A DNA stretch of 64,000 nt from Maledivibacter halophilus (lineage in GTDB: Bacteria; Bacillota; Clostridia; Peptostreptococcales; Caminicellaceae), in the NCBI RefSeq assembly GCF_900167445.1, contig NZ_FUZT01000004.1, positions 1-64,000 of the forward strand. The letters are read 5' to 3'. A model generated the notes under the pieces. It was given only the letters and a program-made list of their open reading frames with translations. It was not told the DNA's origin and did no database searches. The stretch's first letter is position 1, and each line of letters opens with the position of its first letter. This document shows positions 1 through 8,660 of this stretch, in pieces. The translations under genes were made by a program, and so were the position numbers.

Positions 1-1757
1 TAGTGGATTGTAAAATAAATTAAAGAGTTATCCACAACAAAGACTGAAAAAACATAGAAAAAAGCACAAAAAAGGACGCATTTATTAAGTCCCATAATTT
101 TTTAATATAAAATAATGCGTAGCATAGTGAAAAAATATTAACTTGTGGATAGTGTTAAGAAGCTAATTTATAAAGCTTTCTGATACTTCTAAAATATTGT
201 GGTTTATTTATTGCGTTAGCAACTATAACATTAATTAATTTAGTTATGGCTGTTAAAAATAAATTGGCTCTCATACTGGTTGTGTTTAAAGTTATAGGAA
301 AAGCAATAGAGGAATTTTTCTTTAGCGAAGCTATAGTTCTTTCAATAGTTGTTCTAAGCTTATAAGTAGAATTCCACTCATCAGAATTTCTTTGAATGCC
401 AGGATAAAGTCTAAAGTCTTTATCAGGATAAACATAATGCATTCTTCCAGCTTTGGAAGATGTACATGGATTTTCACAAGTATGATAGCATTTACCTTTT
501 TTATCCCTACGGGCTTTAGGACATTTATACTTTAAACGAGGGCTTCTATTTTTTCCTCTACAAATTCCTTCAGGAATAAAAGGTTCTTTAGTAAGAAGAC
601 AAAGAGGAGCACCGGATACATCAAATTCTAAGTCAGAATTATCAACACGATTAGTATTGCGGGTGTTAATAGGGATAAAAACTTTTTCAAAACCATAATG
701 TTTTAAAAGTGAAAAATTATTATAGCTATCAAACTCACTATCGCCAAGGAAACTAATAAATTTTTTATTAGGATTATGTTTAAAAAATTGGTCTATTACA
801 GGCTTTAGAGAGGCATTATCAAAGGAAAATTTTTGTTCCTCTGGAGTATCAAAAACATCGTCTATAGAAGAATAAAAATCATCATCAAAAAAGTTAATGT
901 GCATTGGTATTCCAAAACCATTAGTAAGAATACCAAATTTATAAAAATAACCAAAATGACCATTAACAAAATCTAATTTAATAGAAGAATTAGTCTCAGC
1001 TTGTTTAGGCATGTTTTTATATGCGGCAGCATAAGGATTGAAAATTTCATTATTAGTGATTTTAGCATAGGTTTTTTGCTTATTTATCTCAGAAGCCAAA
1101 GTTTTAGGATTATTTTCTTTAACCTTAGGTTTTAACCCAGATGTATCATAAATAAGTATTGAAGCTAAGCCTTTTAAAGGTGAATCGTCATCTAAAGATT
1201 CATCAAATTCATTACAAATATCTAAGACATAAGAGGTCATAGAATTAAATAAATCGCAAATATCTTTTTCATAATTAATTTTGAATCTACTAAAAAAGGA
1301 ATCATCAGGGACTTTATTATTAAAACCACAAAACTCTCTGAGAACCTTTGAAAATTGAAGGAATAGGGTTAGTAAAGTAGTTGTAGGAATATTGAACATA
1401 TGCATAAATAATAAAGCTGCAAGTATTGAAGAAAGATTATAGTCTCTATTCCTACCTAAACTAGAGTAATAATGGTTACGAAAAGCATCAGGTATAAAAG
1501 ATTCAAGATTAAAATTATCTTTAATTAAATTTAGAAAAACCTCTGGTTTTTCATAAGAAAGTACTTTTAAAGATGAAAATTGTTCAAATAGATTTAGTTG
1601 CTTAAATTCTGATAAAGAAAACATGGTAACAACCTCCCTATGTTGGTATTTGGTTTTAGTGGTATATTACTAATATCGACATAGTGGAGGAAAATACAAT
1701 GGCCTATCGGCCAGAAATATAGCAAAAAAGCCGATTGTAGAATTTAACAATCGACTA
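1..1757. mobile_element. Insertion sequence carrying a DDE transposase
   Basis: A single transposase gene occupies most of this interval. Its right boundary is inferred: at about 1757 the minus-strand frame of a histidine-kinase ATPase domain stops resembling the family, just before the transposase leader. The left end was not found and may lie at or before base 1. I found no convincing terminal inverted repeats. A weak hairpin (ACGCAT at 76-81 with ATGCGT at 115-120) lies downstream of the transposase stop. Ends are approximate. Confidence 0.55.
155..1624 (-). CDS. DDE-type transposase (IS1182/IS4-like)
   Basis: This 489-residue protein has the layout of long IS4/IS1182-type transposases: an N-terminal helical DNA-binding part, a first acidic residue in the IYDTSG segment, a second in LGDSEFDS, and a late acidic residue in RTTIERTIASLKK, as in a DDE active site. 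A Cys/His cluster (KCPKARRD..KCYHTCENPC) precedes the last motif and is typical of the IS1182 group. The frame is intact from an ATG preceded by a good ribosome site, so the element may still be active. The family assignment is from motif layout; the exact IS name is not known. Confidence 0.85.
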   Translation of the reverse strand: MFSLSEFKQLNLFEQFSSLKVLSYEKPEVFLNLIKDNFNLESFIPDAFRNHYYSSLGRNRDYNLSSILAALLFMHMFNIPTTTLLTLFLQFSKVLREFCGFNNKVPDDSFFSRFKINYEKDICDLFNSMTSYVLDICNEFDESLDDDSPLKGLASILIYDTSGLKPKVKENNPKTLASEINKQKTYAKITNNEIFNPYAAAYKNMPKQAETNSSIKLDFVNGHFGYFYKFGILTNGFGIPMHINFFDDDFYSSIDDVFDTPEEQKFSFDNASLKPVIDQFFKHNPNKKFISFLGDSEFDSYNNFSLLKHYGFEKVFIPINTRNTNRVDNSDLEFDVSGAPLCLLTKEPFIPEGICRGKNRSPRLKYKCPKARRDKKGKCYHTCENPCTSSKAGRMHYVYPDKDFRLYPGIQRNSDEWNSTYKLRTTIERTIASLKKNSSIAFPITLNTTSMRANLFLTAITKLINVIVANAINKPQYFRSIRKLYKLAS

Positions 1758-2060
1758 ATGATAACTTCTTTTATAGGAGAACAAAATATTGAATCATCTA
1801 TTTGTTTTTTTGCATTTGAACTTTCAATGTTGTAATTAGTATAAGAGGTAGATTCTTCTACACTGTATTTAACAATATATCCTATAGATATTGTTCCGCT
1901 TTTAGAAGTATGTCTAATAGCGTTAAAAATCAGATTAGAAAAAACCTGTTCAATTCGATTAAAATCGACTGTAACAATATAGCTTTCATTGGGGATATTC
2001 AATTGAAAATTCAAACCAGAGCTTTTAACATCTAATTTGAATTTATGATATATTAGTTTA
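1757..2060 (-). pseudogene. Histidine kinase ATPase-domain fragment, cut by the IS
   Basis: Minus-strand translation gives a run ending in VDFNRIEQVFSNLIFNAIRHT, which is the N-box of a GHKL histidine-kinase ATPase domain (metal-binding Asn in NLIFNAIRHT). It continues to the EVIIS strand that should lead into the G1 box (DTGxGI), but there the frame changes to unrelated IS-side sequence. The dimerisation domain and everything upstream are missing as well, with an in-frame stop near 2090. It is a gene remnant, truncated at one end by the insertion sequence and at the other by an older deletion. Confidence 0.75.
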
Positions 2061-2473
2061 TGGTAAAAGAAACGCCAAATGATATTGGGCTATATGACTA
2101 TGAGGAAGAAGATGAAAGAATAAATAATATTGAAAATGAGTATTGGGTTTTAAATAAAAAAGAGGGAATCTTTTTTCCCTATAAATATTTATTTAGTCAG
2201 TGGAGATTTTGTATATGGTGTGTGATATCTACTTTGTCAAGCATCTGTAGATATGGATGATTAACTTGGATTCCATTATATTTTGCTGAACAAATGGATA
2301 TTAGAGTGAAAACAGTTATCTTTAGTTCATTGATACTACTACGGTCAACCGATAAATTATTTGGGAAGAATCGATCTCCAGCAGTAATCATTTTTGGGGC
2401 TTTGAGTGCTCTTATGGTTACAATAGCTATTTTAGTGAATGAACAGAATATTATACATAATAGACATAGGTAA
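2060..2473 (+). pseudogene. MFS transporter remnant
   Basis: An ATG-started frame runs to a stop near 2259. The same frame then continues past the stop with PLYFAEQMDIRVKTVIFSS and TDKLFGKNRSPAVIIFGALS, hydrophobic segments that look like the second half of a major-facilitator permease of the organophosphate/sugar-phosphate type. The ICRYG-stop-LTWIPLYFAEQ junction suggests a nonsense mutation within a once-continuous transporter, and the N-terminal half is absent. The family assignment rests on segment resemblance only. Confidence 0.5.
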
Positions 2474-2703
2474 CAAGAATTAGTTATATAAATAGTATCT
2501 TGTATTTTAACAAAAAATTAAGTCTAAGGATTTTGATATTGAACTGTTGTCGAATTATTATTAATTAAGCCAGAAATTTTAGGACATGAATATAGTAAAT
2601 ATAAGTTCTGTTTTCTAGCTGCTTTATGGAAAAGCGGCAATTTTTAGGCTTTCAATTGTCTTGATGTAAAAGATTTTCTAAACCGTTTACATTTTTGAAC
2701 TCT

Positions 2704-4179
2704 TTAGTCTAACAATGTAAAAATAACTAATCCAATAGGGGAATTTAAATTGCTACCATTAAATTCTCTTATACGTATTGGAGCTGTAGAATTTGTAATA
2801 TCATAAATTTCTACAGTACTATCACCACTATTTGCTACATAAAGAATGTTATCTGTAATAGCTAATCCCGCAGGATTATTTAGATTACTTCCATTAAATT
2901 GACCTAAATGTATGGGAGTAACAGGATTTGCAATATCATAAATTTCTACAGTGTTATCAGTATTATTAGATACGTAAAGGGTATTATCTACAATAGCTAA
3001 TCCTACAGGATTAATCAGATTACCTCCATTAAACTGACCTAAATGTGCCGGAGTAGTAGGATTTGTAATATCATAAATTTGTACAGTGTTATTACCGCTA
3101 TTAGCCACATAGAGAGTAGTACCTGTAATAGCTAATTCTCTAGGTGAACTTAAATTACCTCCATTAAATTGTCCCAAATGTGAAGGAGTAGTAGGATTTG
3201 TAATATCGTAAATTTGTACAGTAGAATCGTTAACACTACTTACATAAAGGATGTTATCTGTAACTATTAATCCAAAAGGCTGATTTAGATTGCCTCCATT
3301 AAACTGTGATACATGTACTGGAGCTATAGGATTTGTAATATCAAAAATTTCTACAGTATCATTACCACTATTAGCTATATAAAGAATACTGTCTGTAATA
3401 GCTAAACCACCAGGAAAATTAAAAACACCTCCATTAAATTGTGCTGTCAGTACTGGAACTACAGGGTTTGTAATATCATAAATTTTTATTGTATTATCAC
3501 CAATATTTGATATATAAAGAAATTCAGGTACTGTAGCGTAGATATCGGCAACAAATTGTAGACCTGCTGCATTGAATGAACCAGGCGGTTGAATAAGGTA
3601 ATTAGTTGCTTCAAAAGATACAACGATTTTTAGTGTTTTTGAAGAAGGAACTGTAAAACGAGTAGAATACATGCGAATATCCTGCCAGTTAAAGGGTTTT
3701 GTTTCAGTTAATCCTACAGCAGGGTTATTTGGGTCTCCTGATATCCAGGTAATATCTCCCAATCCAGAGGGTTGAGGAGCTGTTTTCACAAAATTGCCTC
3801 CAATTTTTTCAAATAGTTCAATTTTTACTTTCATTGCATTATCGGCAACGGCATCTAGAAAAATACTAAATGATGCAGTTAATAAAGTGGAAGGTATTGT
3901 AAATTCTTTAGAAGCAATTGCAAAAGCTGATGTTTGGCCATCTGATGTCGGCTGATCCCAGATATAATCAGGGTTTTGAACGCCTCCAAAGGGTGAAAAA
4001 TCTTCAGAACTACTGTCATTATCAAATTTTTCTATTGAAGACCAATTTGGAAGTCGTGGAACAAAGTCTGGATGATTTCCTATACCATTTGCTGCATTTA
4101 TTGCAGCTTGATCCATGTCAATACCAAGAAATACAGTAGAAGTATTACTGATAAGCCTTTCAAAAGGAATAATCGACAT
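2704..4179 (-). CDS. LVIVD-type beta-propeller repeat protein
   Basis: A 491-residue protein with a roughly 230-residue N-terminal region of no recognised family, including a beta-rich section (about 90-220). Six near-identical 45-residue repeats follow. Each contains a variant of NTVEIYDITNPxxPxHLGQF, NGGNLxxPxGLAITDNxLYV and ANSG. These match LVIVD/YVTN-type propeller blades, and six repeats plus a closing strand could form one ring. There is no signal peptide. In DNA the repeats are in perfect 135 bp register. Such proteins are often surface or spore associated, but nothing here proves a location. Start ATG at 4179 follows a plausible ribosome site. It has no operon partner. Confidence 0.75.
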   Translation of the reverse strand: MSIIPFERLISNTSTVFLGIDMDQAAINAANGIGNHPDFVPRLPNWSSIEKFDNDSSSEDFSPFGGVQNPDYIWDQPTSDGQTSAFAIASKEFTIPSTLLTASFSIFLDAVADNAMKVKIELFEKIGGNFVKTAPQPSGLGDITWISGDPNNPAVGLTETKPFNWQDIRMYSTRFTVPSSKTLKIVVSFEATNYLIQPPGSFNAAGLQFVADIYATVPEFLYISNIGDNTIKIYDITNPVVPVLTAQFNGGVFNFPGGLAITDSILYIANSGNDTVEIFDITNPIAPVHVSQFNGGNLNQPFGLIVTDNILYVSSVNDSTVQIYDITNPTTPSHLGQFNGGNLSSPRELAITGTTLYVANSGNNTVQIYDITNPTTPAHLGQFNGGNLINPVGLAIVDNTLYVSNNTDNTVEIYDIANPVTPIHLGQFNGSNLNNPAGLAITDNILYVANSGDSTVEIYDITNSTAPIRIREFNGSNLNSPIGLVIFTLLD

Positions 4180-4539
4180 AATTATAAGCCACCTTTATAA
4201 AATTTTATTGATGTTTCTTTTTATATTAACAAGTAGTCTCAAACTCAAAGATTAGCAAGGTTTGAGCTAGGCCTAGTACATTGTATTAATATATGTGTAA
4301 AATAGTGAATAGATAAGTAGTGTACAGCTCCTAAGTTTATTAAATGATCATAAAAATTTTAATAAGTGTCTTAATTATCATATTTATTTTTATTATTTGG
4401 CATGTTAATTTTCTACTGCTTACGAACCAAAAGAAGATAGAGTAAAATAAGTCAAAATACATAGTAGATGACCAGGAATTCTTTAGGGCATTCTGATAAA
4501 GATATAAAGAAATTTAAAAATATTCATGGATGGTATTAC

Positions 4540-4903
4540 TGGGTTTTTCAATTTTGTATGGGTTTTTATATGCTGGTCTTGCCTTTAGCAATACAAAAAC
4601 CACAGCTTGTCATTCTATATCTTATCCATTAACTATGAAGTATAATATTCCACATAAAATAGCGGTTAGTATGACATTAGGAGAAGTTATGAAATTAAAC
4701 AAAATTATATACAGGATTTTCACATGCTAATATAAGCATTTAAGGTAAAGCGTGTTGAAAATATTAAAGAGTTTATAATTTTCATATATGAGAAAGCTAG
4801 TATTAAACATAGATTAAAGGATTATGGAGTAAAAAACTACAATAAAGACTCTACTAATTTATTAAAGAATAAATTAGTAGAGTCTTTATTGTCTTTTGTA
4901 TAA
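4540..4903 (+). pseudogene. Iron-containing alcohol dehydrogenase remnant
   Basis: The segment GLAFSNTKTTACHSISYPLT followed by YNIPHKIAVSMTLGEVMKLN is the conserved metal-binding helix region of iron-containing alcohol dehydrogenases (family motif A-x-H-x(2)-S-x-P and PHGxAV). The frame breaks near 4727. A second frame from about 4745 (KASIKHRLKDYGV) resembles the C-terminal end of the same family. The first two thirds of the enzyme are absent and the PHG glycine is replaced by PHK. A decayed fragment with no functional product. Confidence 0.7.
4840..4891. terminator. Perfect 22-bp stem hairpin, likely bidirectional terminator
   Basis: Arms 4840-4861 and 4870-4891 are perfect reverse complements (22 bp) around an 8 bp loop. 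An A-rich left flank and a T-rich right flank (tcttttgta) allow termination in both directions. It lies between the alcohol dehydrogenase remnant and the convergent small gene at 4911-5075. Confidence 0.75.
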
Positions 4904-4910
4904 AATTTTA

Positions 4911-5075
4911 TTAAATATCGTAGTTTAATATTAACTCATCACTAAAAGGACCTTCACCCCAAAAATTCATAGGAAAAGCTTGAAATTGTAAATATGTTTT
5001 TATAATAGTTTTAGTAGAAGCATCCCTTTCTTCTTTTTTAGTTTTAGTAAAGTTTGCATTGTTTTTTTTCCACAT
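4911..5075 (-). CDS. Small hypothetical protein (54 aa)
   Basis: An ATG at 5075 is preceded on the minus strand by a strong GGAGGG ribosome site. The 54-residue product is lysine/threonine rich at the N-terminus and ends in a segment containing FPMNFWGEGPFSDELILN, with aromatic and acidic residues. It has no transmembrane segment or Cys motif. The good ribosome site and the flanking terminator make it a credible gene. I do not recognise the family. Confidence 0.5.
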   Translation of the reverse strand: MWKKNNANFTKTKKEERDASTKTIIKTYLQFQAFPMNFWGEGPFSDELILNYDI

Positions 5076-5520
5076 GATATTTCCCTCCAATTAGATGATT
5101 TCATAAATTATCTGATTCTTTAAAACCTTCCCATAATTATTTGTTGATATGTATTATAGCAAGAGAGATATTAAAAGTCAATGGTATTTTCAGAAAATTT
5201 TGAAATATCAAACGTTTTCCTGGAATAAGTTGACAACAAGTTTTCAAGGTTTCCCAAAAATGGCCTTCCAAAATATTTTCAATTATATGAGCAAATTGCA
5301 TAATTACCTTCTGTAAAACTATCTACTAAATATAGTTTGAAAAGCTCCAAAGGCATACCATATATATTATGCAATTTTGCCAAGTTAGAATTATGCAATT
5401 TCCTCACATAATAAATAGTATTTAAAAAAATTTAAATAAAGAAAGGTAAATCTATATATATCTAGAAATATATAATACGCTTTTTTTTAAAAAAGGAAAG
5501 AGATTGAAAGTATACTTAAG
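5076..5520. other. Intergenic region, no gene seen
   Basis: AT-rich 445 bp with no convincing reading frame. The motif ATTATGCAATTT occurs twice (near 5368 and 5392), and a related inverted copy (AAATTGCATAAT) lies near 5294. Their meaning is unknown; they may be operator-like or chance AT-rich repeats. The last 100 bp should contain the promoter of the acetyltransferase gene. Confidence 0.4.
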
Positions 5521-6663
5521 ATGAGGGTGAGCAATTTGGGTGAAGTTAAAATAGTAGAAGTAAAGAAAAGATCTCATGAAAATCAATTTATTAAATTACC
5601 TTGGAAGATTTACAGAGATGACCCTTGCTGGGTACCTCCTTTAATTTCAGAATTTAGAAAAACAATAAGAGGGGAAAATAATATGCTTAGTAAAAGTGGA
5701 CCATATTCTTTAGTTTTGGCGTATAAGGATAATATTCCTAGTGGAAGGATATGTGTAGGCATAAATAATCATTTGAACCATGAAAAGAATTATAAAGAAG
5801 GATATATTTCCCTTTTTGAATGTATACAGGATGATAAAGTTGCTAAGGAACTATTTAAATATGCTGAATCTTGGCTTAGAAAAAGAGGTATGGAAAAAAT
5901 AATTGGTCCCCTTTCACTTCCAGGAGGAGATGATTATAGAGGACTACTTATTGATAATTTTACTGATCCGACACTTGTAATGAATACATATAATAAAAAG
6001 TATTATGAAAGATTCTTTATAGATTATGGATTTAAGAAATATTTAGACTGCTATGGATATAGATCTTATATTTCTAATGGAATGGACGAAAGGTATGAGA
6101 AGTATATACCCTATGCAATGAATAAATATGGTTTTAAAGTAGATAAATTAAATTTAAAGAATGTTGATAAAGAGATGATGGATGTAAAAAAAATAATTGA
6201 AGAAGCCATGCCTAAGGAGTGGTATGATTTCATTCCACCCAATGATGAAGAGATTCAAATGATTGCAAAGCAGCTTGTTCCTGTTGCTGATCCTGATCTT
6301 ATCTATATTGCTAGAACTAATGAAGGAAGACCAATTGGATTTAATATTGCACTTCCGGATTATAATCAAGTCTTAAAGAAAATGAATGGTAGATTATTTC
6401 CCCTTGGGTTTTTAAAGTATTTATTTAATAAGGGGAAAATAAATAGGATGAGGTTTTTTGTGCTTTTTGTTATTCCAAAGTACAGAAAGAAAGGAGTCCC
6501 AGCGGCTATTTATAGTAATGTCTTTAAAGCTGCGGTAAAAAAAGGTTATGAATATGGAGAAGGATCAACTATATGGGAATACAATAATGAGATGATAAGG
6601 GATATAGAAAGATTTGGAGGAAAGAAATATAAAACCTATAGGATATATAAAAAGGAGATATAA
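5521..6663 (+). CDS. GNAT-superfamily N-acyltransferase, YghO-like
   Basis: A 380-residue protein with the architecture of double-GNAT proteins. An N-terminal part carries WKIYRDDPCWVPPL and GPLSLPGGDDYRGLL, typical of the YghO/DUF group. A C-terminal GNAT fold follows, with the acetyl-CoA segment FVIPKYRKKGVPAAIY. The substrate is unknown. The annotated ATG at 5521 has a poor ribosome site. A TTG at 5536, with AGGGTGA 6-7 bases upstream, is an equally likely start and would remove five residues. A single-gene unit followed by a terminator at 6662. Confidence 0.75.
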   Translation: MRVSNLGEVKIVEVKKRSHENQFIKLPWKIYRDDPCWVPPLISEFRKTIRGENNMLSKSGPYSLVLAYKDNIPSGRICVGINNHLNHEKNYKEGYISLFECIQDDKVAKELFKYAESWLRKRGMEKIIGPLSLPGGDDYRGLLIDNFTDPTLVMNTYNKKYYERFFIDYGFKKYLDCYGYRSYISNGMDERYEKYIPYAMNKYGFKVDKLNLKNVDKEMMDVKKIIEEAMPKEWYDFIPPNDEEIQMIAKQLVPVADPDLIYIARTNEGRPIGFNIALPDYNQVLKKMNGRLFPLGFLKYLFNKGKINRMRFFVLFVIPKYRKKGVPAAIYSNVFKAAVKKGYEYGEGSTIWEYNNEMIRDIERFGGKKYKTYRIYKKEI

Positions 6664-6683
6664 AGGGCGTGGAGCCCTTTTTT
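6662..6683 (+). terminator. Intrinsic terminator after acetyltransferase gene
   Basis: AAAGGGC (6662-6668) pairs with GCCCTTT (6674-6680) over a five-base loop, and a T tract follows. It overlaps the stop codon region of the acyltransferase gene and insulates the PTS operon downstream. The 250 bp up to 6930 hold no gene and should contain the operon promoter. Confidence 0.8.
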
Positions 6684-6930
6684 AAATTGGTATATCTAGA
6701 GGTAATAATAGTGGAATCTTGGAATTATGGTAGAAGGGTCGGTTATCAAAGATAGGGTTATATAAATGAGGGTTAAAATAGTTATATCTCTAACAAGAAA
6801 ATTTCCACTTCACCTTAAGTAATCGGAAATAATATGAATTAATTTTAAGCTTATTATGTAATACAATAAAATTGAAATTAGAAATATAAAGAAAATCATT
6901 TCTTAAATATAAAAAATAGGAGGTAATCAT

Positions 6931-7230
6931 ATGAACATTTTATTAGTTTGTTCTTCTGCAATGTCAACAAGCTTAATGGTAAGCAGAATGGAGAAAATTG
7001 CAAAGGCTGAAGGTAAGGAATATAAAATATGGGCTATTCCTGAAGGCGATATTCATGAACATATGGATGATGCAGATGTTATTTTATTAGCACCACAGGT
7101 AAGATTTCTAAAGAATAAAATACAGTCAAAATGTAAGGGAAAGCCAGTTGGTGTAATAGAAATAGTAGATTATGGCAGCTGCAATGGAGCTAATGTTTTA
7201 AAATTAGCAGAAGAAATGTGCAATAAATAG
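6931..7230 (+). CDS. PTS lactose/cellobiose-type IIB component
   Basis: A 99-residue cytoplasmic phosphocarrier. The phosphorylated cysteine is Cys7 in the loop LLVCSSAMSTS, and the fold-typical ADVILLAPQVRF segment follows. It passes phosphate from IIA (encoded at 15920) to the sugar being transported by IIC (9316). First gene of the operon, with an AGGAGG ribosome site seven bases before the ATG. It is separated from IIC by a glycosidase and an aldolase. The length is normal for the family (about 100 aa). The substrate cannot be read from this protein. Confidence 0.92.
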   Translation: MNILLVCSSAMSTSLMVSRMEKIAKAEGKEYKIWAIPEGDIHEHMDDADVILLAPQVRFLKNKIQSKCKGKPVGVIEIVDYGSCNGANVLKLAEEMCNK

Positions 7231-7252
7231 AATTTTACAGGAGGCTAAGAAA

Positions 7253-8656
7253 ATGAGTGATATAAAATATAAGTTTCCCGATAGTTTTTGGTGGGGAGCA
7301 GCTATATCTGCTACTCAAGTAGAAGGAGCTGGAGACGTAGATGGTAGAACCCCCAGTGTTTTTGATCATTTTTTTAAAATAGATCCATGGAGATTTGAAG
7401 ATATGGAACATGGCCCTGGAAAAGCAGTAGAATTTTATTATAGATATAAGGAAGATATAGCACTGGCTAAGAAAATTGGATTAAAAACATTCAGGTTTAC
7501 AATTTCGTGGTCAAGACTTTTACCTAATGGAAAAGAAGGAGAGGTTAATCAAAAAGCAGTTAAATTCTACAACTCCCTTATAAATGAGTTGATTAAAAAT
7601 GATATAGAACCCTTTATTGGGTTAATGTGCTTTGATCCCCCTCAATACTTGATGGATGGGGATAAGCTATGGGACAGAAAAGAAGTAATTGAGGAATATG
7701 CTTACTATGGTAAAACATGCTTTCAGCTATTTGGAGACAGGGTTAAGAAGTGGTTTACATCTGTAGAGGGAGCAGTACATATTGAATTAGGATATTTGAT
7801 GTATTATCACCCTCCATTAGTAGTAAATTTTAAAAGATTTTTCCAAGGGGCTTTTAATTTTTTAGTTGGATCTGCTAAATGCATAGAAGAATATAAAAAA
7901 TTAGGTCTGGATGGAGAAATTGGTACCATTACGGCTGTTTATACAGTATATCCCTATGGGAGCCATGAAAAGGATATAGAAGCAGCAAAAATAGCTGATT
8001 TGCTTAGAAATAAGTTTTTCTTGGATACCTTTATAAAGGGAACTATTCCCCATGAGATTTGGGAGTTTTGGGAAGAACACGGTTTAACACCAGAATATAA
8101 CACACAAGAGTTAAAGATACTTAAAGAAAATACTATTCAGCTATTGGGCGTTAATTATTATGACCCATGTAGAGTTAGAGCTCCTTTGTACAGTCCAAAT
8201 CCAAAAACCCATCTACTTCCTGAGCATTTTTATGAGGTATGCCATACCAATGGCGGTAGAAAGGCTTTTGGTAGAGAAATTTATGAAAAGGGGTTATTAG
8301 ATGCTTTAAGATTGCTTAGGGATGAATATGGAAATATAAAATGCTATGTGTCGGAAAATGGAGTTAGAATGAAGGAAGAAGAACGCTTCATTGATGAAAA
8401 GGGAATTGTTCAAGATGATTATAGAATTGATTTTATCAAAAACCATTTAAAAATGATTTATCACGCAATTAAAGAAGGCTGTAATGTAAATGGATATCAT
8501 CCATGGACCTTTATGGATAATTGGTCTTGGATTAGGTCAATGACTTATCGCTATGGCTTAATCAGAGTAGATAAGGATACTATGGAAAGAAAAATTAAAA
8601 AAAGTGGACTTTGGTATTCAGATGTAATTAAAAATAATGGATTTGACGGAGAGTGA
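7253..8656 (+). CDS. Atypical family GH1 glycosidase, altered catalytic-site motifs
   Basis: A full-length GH1 protein (467 aa), starting with the family FWWGAAISATQVEGA signature. The nucleophile Glu368 lies in YVSENG. The acid/base motif TFNEP is replaced by FTSVEG (Glu172 kept; Asn and Pro lost), and the sugar-binding His-Trp-Asp-x-Pro motif is CFDPP (126-130), lacking the His. These Asn and His residues normally contact the sugar 2- and 3-hydroxyls, so the substrate or stereochemistry may differ from ordinary 6-phospho-beta-glucosidases. It lies 22 bp after IIB and overlaps no upstream gene. The paralog at 10719 has canonical motifs. Confidence 0.85.
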   Translation: MSDIKYKFPDSFWWGAAISATQVEGAGDVDGRTPSVFDHFFKIDPWRFEDMEHGPGKAVEFYYRYKEDIALAKKIGLKTFRFTISWSRLLPNGKEGEVNQKAVKFYNSLINELIKNDIEPFIGLMCFDPPQYLMDGDKLWDRKEVIEEYAYYGKTCFQLFGDRVKKWFTSVEGAVHIELGYLMYYHPPLVVNFKRFFQGAFNFLVGSAKCIEEYKKLGLDGEIGTITAVYTVYPYGSHEKDIEAAKIADLLRNKFFLDTFIKGTIPHEIWEFWEEHGLTPEYNTQELKILKENTIQLLGVNYYDPCRVRAPLYSPNPKTHLLPEHFYEVCHTNGGRKAFGREIYEKGLLDALRLLRDEYGNIKCYVSENGVRMKEEERFIDEKGIVQDDYRIDFIKNHLKMIYHAIKEGCNVNGYHPWTFMDNWSWIRSMTYRYGLIRVDKDTMERKIKKSGLWYSDVIKNNGFDGE

Positions 8657-8660
8657 TATT

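Noticed and set aside
29..151. Perfect DnaA-box-like TTATCCACA near 31 and a near match in inverse orientation near 142, suggesting oriC
   Set aside because: Only two sites, next to a transposase gene, with no dnaA, dnaN or AT-rich unwinding array. They may be IS end features or chance.
2704..3540. Regular 135 bp repeats considered as a CRISPR or satellite array
   Set aside because: The repeats are in frame and encode 45-residue propeller blades; no spacers are present.
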